Assembly (NCBI GenBank): GCA_014529385.2
Contig: CM043942.1
Span: 52,754,774 to 52,818,773 of the forward strand
Origin: Adiantum capillus-veneris
Lineage: Eukaryota; Streptophyta; Polypodiopsida; Polypodiales; Pteridaceae
DNA: 64,000 bases
Direction of reading: 5' to 3'
Within the stretch, counting starts at the first letter, position 1; every line of letters starts with the position of its first letter. Shown here piece by piece: positions 59,086-64,000 of the stretch. A program made the translations under genes and the position numbers. The notes beneath the pieces were generated by a model. The model was given only the letters and a program-made list of their open reading frames with translations. It did no database searches and was not told the DNA's origin.

Positions 59086-59451
59086 TCAAAGTAATAAGAA
59101 TACATGATTCATCACGTTTAAAAAAACGCCATAGCTAGGATTGGATTGGAAACTCACAAACTCATAGTGAAAGGTGTCGAAGCATCCGCTGCTAAGATGA
59201 GATGTCCCCCTGATCATCTGTCGTATCCGCACGGCCTGACGTTGCTGTCTGAACCGTGTATTCTCTCTCCGCTCATCCTCCCTGATCTGCTGCCACGTCT
59301 CGTGTGGGATGCCTGAAGGCTTCGGTGAGTCGGTCCTGAAAGCCTGCCAAGTTGTATCTCGTCGATTGTCCCGTGCAACACCCTTGATCCACTTCCTCGG
59401 AAGATCCTTTGAACCTGGAGCAGGCTGATACTCTCTCATGGTGGTATCCAC
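59086..59451 (-). CDS. plant transposase (TnpA-like, PF03004-type) fragment
   Basis: Minus-strand frame of 121 codons. The core GIPHETWQQIREDE ... FRQQRQAVRIRQMIRGTSHL resembles the Transposase_24 (Ptta/En/Spm) family, where a P-x-x-V/I-x-x-x-x-W block is followed by a basic helix and a T-S-G-S phrase. In CACTA elements such proteins bind subterminal repeats and help excision. It lies between the transposase part and the 3' terminus, as usual for TnpA exons. The rest of the protein may be split by introns or lost; 59765-59544 on the same strand looks like another part (DYGVHPRSSIL-like, not certain). Confidence 0.55.
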   Translation of the reverse strand: MDTTMREYQPAPGSKDLPRKWIKGVARDNRRDTTWQAFRTDSPKPSGIPHETWQQIREDERRENTRFRQQRQAVRIRQMIRGTSHLSSGCFDTFHYEFVSFQSNPSYGVFLNVMNHVFLLL

Positions 59452-61185
59452 TATATAATTGATTTTGTCACGATCCTGCTCAGGACAAGGCGTCAGAATG
59501 CTGGTAAAAAACTGCAGCTCCGCGAGCTGGCGAATCCGCTATCTCATCTCAGTCCCAACTCTATCCATGTCAACATAACCATCTGATCGTACAATATAGA
59601 GCTTGGAGGCACTAGGATCGTGTGTCCCCCAAGGTGTCCGAGGTGTGCTAAGAGATGTGTCGAGAGGTGTGCCTGGGTAGGACGGGGGTCGTGAGCGAGG
59701 AGGGATCGAAGCATCTGTGGACCCTCCTCCACAACAACCACAACGCCTCTATAATGACCCGACACACACTCTTGGGATCAACATACACACATTATGGGGC
59801 ACCACTCAGCTTACACAACCAGCCTGGCCGAGACAGGAAACACACAGACGGAGTGAGAAGAGAGAGATTTCCCACTTGCCCACTCAACACTCACACATAC
59901 ACACTCACACACACACTCTCAATTCAGCTCAAAGGAGGCAAATTGCTGTTGTTTAGACTCAATGAAGCTCAGCCCAACATCAATGGGGCAAATAGTTTAC
60001 ACAGTATTGAGGAAATACACCAGATACAACCACAAAGTTAAGCAGAGGCTTTACTCACCGGAGAAGATTACACAAGAAAATAGCAGAAAACCTAGGAGAA
60101 ATTTGGCAAAATGGACAGTGCCATTGCGTTCGGAGTGCCCAAAAACCCCACCGTACAATGTCACAGTGCTCAAATCCGACCTCGGATGAGCAGTTTAGGG
60201 CCAAAAAATGCTCCAAAAACAGTAAAAACACACTTGCGGCGTTTCCGCCTCTCTTCTCCACGTTTTTTTCTGGTCTTATCTCATTTTTTTCAGTTCCCAC
60301 ACTTAGCTTTATTAGTTGGGCACCCGTGGCCTTTTAGATGACCTCAAACGGACCCCGAACAGGCCAAAAACTGACCTCGCAGTGCATAGTTGTCACCTTT
60401 TTGCATCATCCGCACACCTGGCACTCAGTTTTTCCAAATAATGCATCCCGCAACCACGTGAAGTGGCCCCAAAAAGTGGTCCTCATGATGACCTTTCTGC
60501 ATAAGTATCACAAGAAAACACCCACGCCGTGTCCATACTTCTCCGCGTGCAAGTATTGACCCCGTTCGACCTCCTGACGCCACTGGATGCCATCTGACGC
60601 ACCTACTTACCTCATGTCGTCGGCCCACAAATAGCTTCCTCAAGAAGTTTTATGCGCTACCAGCTCCTCCTTATTGTAGAAAAAACACAGTGGTACTGGT
60701 AATAGTGAAAATCGATGCACTATGCACACCCTGTCCTACCTGTACACATGTGGGCGCCACGTAACCACCTGGCTCTGAAAAATGGGAAATTATTTATTTG
60801 ATGCACCATGCATGTATATGTACATATGTGCAATCCCTTGCTCCAAAAAACTCCTGACAACGTCGGACCCGCGGGTGTGAAGCCCGGAGGCGTAGTTCCC
60901 TTGCCTCTGGCTACCCAGTACTGAGACGCCTCTACCATCTGACTGGGCGTCATCTGTGTGACGAAGCCCATAAATGCATCTACACTCATAAAAGCGAGAT
61001 CTGAAAACTGGTCTGCCATACTAAAGTCCTGCACAAAGAAAGTAAAAGAAAGCGTCAGAACACCTTTGTTTAAATTAACTTTAAGCTTAATTTTAAATCA
61101 ACGTCTTCACACAAACACTTATAGGCCTAGGCCTCGACGAGTGAGGCATCATCGATAAGATCTTGCACCGTATCATCGTCTATCT
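59452..61185. other. CACTA interior, mostly non-coding
   Basis: Contains a short CA-rich tract (59890-59920) and weak minus-strand frames: 59765-59544, and 61034-60720 (FSDLAFMSVDAFMGFVTQMT). The second could be a TnpA exon, since a short hydrophobic phrase followed by SQYWVARGKGTTPP is gene-like. Long stretches look like intron or UTR. Confidence 0.4.
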
Positions 61186-61820
61186 CTAATCGCAGAAATA
61201 ACTTTGCCCCAACTCTTCTGGTAGATTTTCTTCATCCATTGCATCTTCATCTACAAGTGTGATATCTGCCTCGTCTACGTCATCCCTCGTATATCTGTCA
61301 GCTTCCTCTGCCATACCTTCGTCCATCTCATCTAATGTCACAATAGTATCTGCGTTGTCTGACCGACTTTCCTCCAGGAGCTCTTGCCCTTCAAATACTC
61401 GTTTATTTCTTGGAGCAACCTGAACCACAAACCACCATTGTCGCTCTCGAGGGTCCGGTACAAAGACCACTTGCTCGCAATGTTCGGGGAGAGCAAATGT
61501 GTCGCTTGCATCTGTCCAAACCTTTGTAGAATCTATTTGCACAAGATTGTTTCCATCTCTGCGTACCGTTGCATTGTGACCAGAAGTAATCACCTTGAAC
61601 CGCTTCACATCCAACAAAAACATCTCAAACCGCCTAACTGACTTTCAGGATATCTGACACCAGACCACAATAATCCAAGTTGCTAGTGCTCTCATTCGTG
61701 TCTCTGGCACTGGCCGTGCTCTTTTGCATGAAACTAACAATTACCCCACTGTCAAACGTGTTTCTTCTGCTGTCAATTTGTTGTGTTCTGAAATGCTTTC
61801 CATGCGACCACAGTGCCATG
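61186..61820 (-). CDS. CACTA transposase C-terminal DUF4216-like region
   Basis: On the minus strand, HGKHFRTQQIDSRRNTFDSG near 61740-61800 matches the block before DUF4216 (R-F-x-T-x-x-x-D-x-x-R-x-T-x-N-S-G-V). TDASDTFALPEHCEQVVFV near 61455-61515 followed by PDPRERQWWFVVQ matches the body of DUF4216 (D-P-F-I-L-A-x-x-x-x-Q-V-F-Y-V-x-D-P ... W). A very acidic tail (DEADITLVDEDAMDEENLPE) ends at 61186. The two parts lie in different frames (61819-61634 and 61623-61186), so a frameshift or small intron lies near 61630. In CACTA TnpD this is the C-terminal part. Confidence 0.75.
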
Positions 61821-61897
61821 TATGTATGATACCTCCAGTCACATCCAATAGCCAGCTCTTCCTCTTCTAGAGATATGGGTTCTCCGATCTGTCGAGA

Positions 61898-62674
61898 CTA
61901 TTGTCTTGTCTTGTCCAACCATGCCATTGTAGGGAATTCAGGTAGAGGAGCGAGATAGTCTGGCAAGGGTAAGCCTCTAGTCATTCGGCTTCGCCTCCAA
62001 TCGTGTCTCTCCCTATTGTGTCTCTCTTTCTCTTCTTCGTACCTTTCAAGCCATTTTTGCATCGGCTCTGAATTTAGTATACAGAACTTCATGATCTTTT
62101 CTCGCATGGCATCGTTCATTTTCTTTGGCACCCCTTGCCCTTGTGGCTCCTCTCCCACCAGTCTTGTATCCTCCTCATCGCTCCACAATCGAGGCATTTC
62201 TGGGTCAGAAACGGATAGAAATTTGGTCGTCAAGACAAGAGACTCTTGCACCAGCCATCCTTCTGCCATGCTCCCCTTTGGACGCACTTTTTGGCGAACA
62301 AAACCCTTAAGTATTTTCATGAACCGCTCTAGAAAGAACATCCAACGACTGTGGACTGTACCTGCCACTGCAACCTCTACATGGACGAGCAAGTGCATTT
62401 GGATAGTTAGGCAGCTCGTGGGTAGATACTTCTCAATCATGCAAACTACCTCAATGGAGTTAGCCCTTGCGACTGCAATAGATTCCTCTCGTATCTCCTT
62501 GGAAGAGATCCACTGCACTAGCTCTGAAATTGTGTATATGCAGGTCCGCACTTCCTCCATTAAACACCCCTTGATTGCAACTGGAAGAATGAATTGCAAG
62601 AACTTATGCCAGTCGTGTGATTTCAGTCCTGACAGCTGATCGTCACATGGGTGAATGCTATCTTGAGACATCAC
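61898..62674 (-). CDS. CACTA transposase, DUF4218 region
   Basis: Minus-strand frame of 258 codons. LSGLKSHDWHKFLQ near 62595-62640 is the start block of DUF4218. CMIEKYLPTSCLTIQMHLLV, then HSRWMFFLERFMKILKGFV near 62300-62360 and RPKGSMAEGWLVQESL near 62245-62295 are its core. A highly charged helix (WLERYEEEKERHNRERHDWR) follows near 61985-62065. It joins TNP2 upstream through an apparent small frameshift near 62670, where the normal G-Y-x-x-x-I-S block should be. Confidence 0.9.
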   Translation of the reverse strand: MMSQDSIHPCDDQLSGLKSHDWHKFLQFILPVAIKGCLMEEVRTCIYTISELVQWISSKEIREESIAVARANSIEVVCMIEKYLPTSCLTIQMHLLVHVEVAVAGTVHSRWMFFLERFMKILKGFVRQKVRPKGSMAEGWLVQESLVLTTKFLSVSDPEMPRLWSDEEDTRLVGEEPQGQGVPKKMNDAMREKIMKFCILNSEPMQKWLERYEEEKERHNRERHDWRRSRMTRGLPLPDYLAPLPEFPTMAWLDKTRQ

Positions 62675-63983
62675 ATATATCCTGTTGGCGTCTTGAACTC
62701 TGAAATCATCCTTTTAACTTGTGGCTCCTCGCTTTTTAGCAATACCCATGGCGCTCTTGGAAGCTTTGCTTGGCCAGCTGCATTGGTGAAAGGCCACATC
62801 TTTGGCATCTTTCCAACTGACTGCAAATCATCTCGTGAAGCTCGATTGTCTTTCATTCCCATGATTGTCTTCCAGAGGAGCTCTCCCACATTCTTGAATA
62901 TATGCATTGAATCCAGCAAATGGTTGATTAGTAGATCACCCCAGTACGGCAACGTATGGAGAATGGACAAACGTTTCATTCCTAGAATAGGTTGCCCCTC
63001 ATGTTGCTCCCATCGGCGACGCCACTCTTGTACATGCATAGGACGACATTCGAAGTGACCAAGCTGACCTTCGCGGAAGTGATGGCCATCTGGAAGATAA
63101 CGGTGGTGGCCTTGATAAATTGTATTTCGAAGCGAGGCAGAATAGCGCACATCCAAATACGGCCTGCAAATTGGACATGCATTGTATCCTGAAGTTGTAA
63201 GCCCTGCATATATTAAAGCATGATTCAGGCCAAGGCAAAGTGCTTGCGAATAGCGAGAATTTTGTAAATCAAGAACCATTACCAGAAGCTTCTCCGTATC
63301 TAGACAATCATGCATAGTCCACACAAGAAGTCCATGGATCTTTGCATGCTCTTGTCCTATAGGTTCAACCGCATTTGCTATGTCGATCCCATGCCATAAC
63401 TTCTGGAGCTCGTCAACTAGTGGAGCTAGATAAACATCCATGTTTTTTGCCTTGAACTTAACAGGTACAATCAAGCTTAATATCAAATGACCCTTCTTGA
63501 TGGCAAGCCACGGCGGGAGGTTGTAATTGATAAGACACACAGGCCAAGTGCTCCATGACGATCTTCTCAAGCCAAATGGATTGACTCCATCCATTGCCAT
63601 GTCCAAACACAAATTGCGTGGTTCACTCTTAAAATGTGGCCAGGTATCTTCAATGTGCCTCCAAGCCTTTGAATCAAAGGCACCCTAAATGTTGCATCAG
63701 TGGATCTATTCGTAGAATGCCACTGCATCAACTTTGCAATGGAACCACAACGAAACATGCTTTTTATCCTAGGAATAATAGGGAAATGCCGCAACACTTT
63801 AGCTGGCAGTGTCTCGCCAACCGCATCTTGTTTGTAGCGCATTGCTCCGCACTTAGGACACGACAAAAAATCTGCGAATTCATTGCAAAAAAGAATGCAA
63901 TCATTTGGACATGCATGAATCTTGTTGTAGTCCAAGCCAACTGAGGTCAATAGTTGCTTTGCGTCTGGCCTGGAGGGGGGCAT
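62671..63983 (-). CDS. CACTA TNP2-type transposase (TnpD), cut at window edge
   Basis: This is the catalytic protein of the CACTA element. The minus strand from 63983 reads GLDYNKIHACPNDCILF, FLSCPKCGAMRYK, KVLRHFPIIPRIKSMF and LMQWHSTNRSTD. A frame change at about 63680 (an apparent loss of one base between the V-P and F-D-S codons) leads into DMAMDGVNPFG near 63580-63612, NYNLPPWLAIKKGHLILSLI, LLVWTMHDCLD, TSGYNACPICRP and LPYWGDLLINHLLDSMHIFK near 62920-62980. These are the standard TNP2 (PF02992) blocks in order. The start is outside the window. Confidence 0.95.
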
Positions 63984-64000
63984 TTCATTGCCAGCCGGGA

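Larger units (their letters stand above)
58090..64000 (-). mobile_element. CACTA (En/Spm) DNA transposon, 3' end at 58090, runs off right edge
   Basis: The left terminus reads CACTACAACAAAAAAGGGGG at 58090-58109, the classic CACTA terminal repeat. It is followed by subterminal repeats, then on the minus strand a TnpA-like part (59451-59086), DUF4216 (61820-61186), DUF4218 (62674-61898) and TNP2 transposase (63983-62671). So the 5' end lies beyond 64000. It sits in the gag of a gypsy element, so it is younger than that element. The flanking trinucleotide is CTG; the second copy is not in the window. The transposase frame has at least two apparent frameshifts, so this copy is probably not able to move by itself. 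Confidence 0.95.

Noticed and set aside
62016-62639. Plus-strand 207-codon frame
   Set aside because: Shadow of the DUF4218 coding sequence on the opposite strand.

Overview
The window looks like nuclear DNA of a land plant with a large, repeat-rich genome. It holds Ty1/copia and several Ty3/gypsy retroelements of plant type (a chromovirus with an integrase-linked chromodomain, and a Tat/Athila-like element with a tRNA-Asp primer site), a plant CACTA (En/Spm) DNA transposon with TNP2, DUF4218 and DUF4216 parts, and long (CT)n/(GA)n and (CA)n microsatellites. I see no rRNA, tRNA or CRISPR and no organelle-like block. Very long LTRs, unfamiliar element families and few genes would fit a fern, lycophyte or gymnosperm, but the sequence does not settle this.

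Layout. 1-3831: minus-strand Ty1/copia fossil running off the left edge. 3832-32754: plus-strand chromovirus with LTRs of up to 2.8 kb. Its 5' LTR is split by an 18.7-kb Tat-like element (4139-22837) that has two ~908-bp LTRs and a perfect 5-bp target duplication CACAT. 32755-34826: the tail of a third element or unknown gene, with an acidic ORF and a polypurine tract. 34827-36640: LTR- or promoter-like DNA with a 278-bp tandem duplication around CT repeats. 36640-53140: mostly unassigned DNA with low-complexity tracts, small tandem duplications, a degenerate gag-like remnant and a few possible host ORFs; the best is a 194-codon minus-strand ORF at 49957-49373 with a TATA box. 53425-58089: minus-strand Ty3/gypsy fossil. 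58090-64000: a CACTA transposon inserted in that element's gag, its end marked by CACTACAACA, its transposase on the minus strand and its other end outside the window.

The most unusual signal is in the Tat-like element. A palindrome-centred motif (consensus TACGATCGCGATCGG followed by TGTACCTC) occurs nine times: once in each LTR, three times in the 5' leader and four times in a 3' non-coding block, and never in the coding core. The same element also has a second retropepsin-like domain after the integrase, two zinc-finger (H2C2-like) modules in a row, an internal copy of its polypurine tract 5.7 kb before the real one, and extra coding regions at both ends. Together these suggest a composite element. 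The chromovirus also has an unusual open frame between its primer site and gag.

All retroelements are treated as fossils. Every one appears broken, and domain positions are given as approximate regions. LTR differences were counted by eye.
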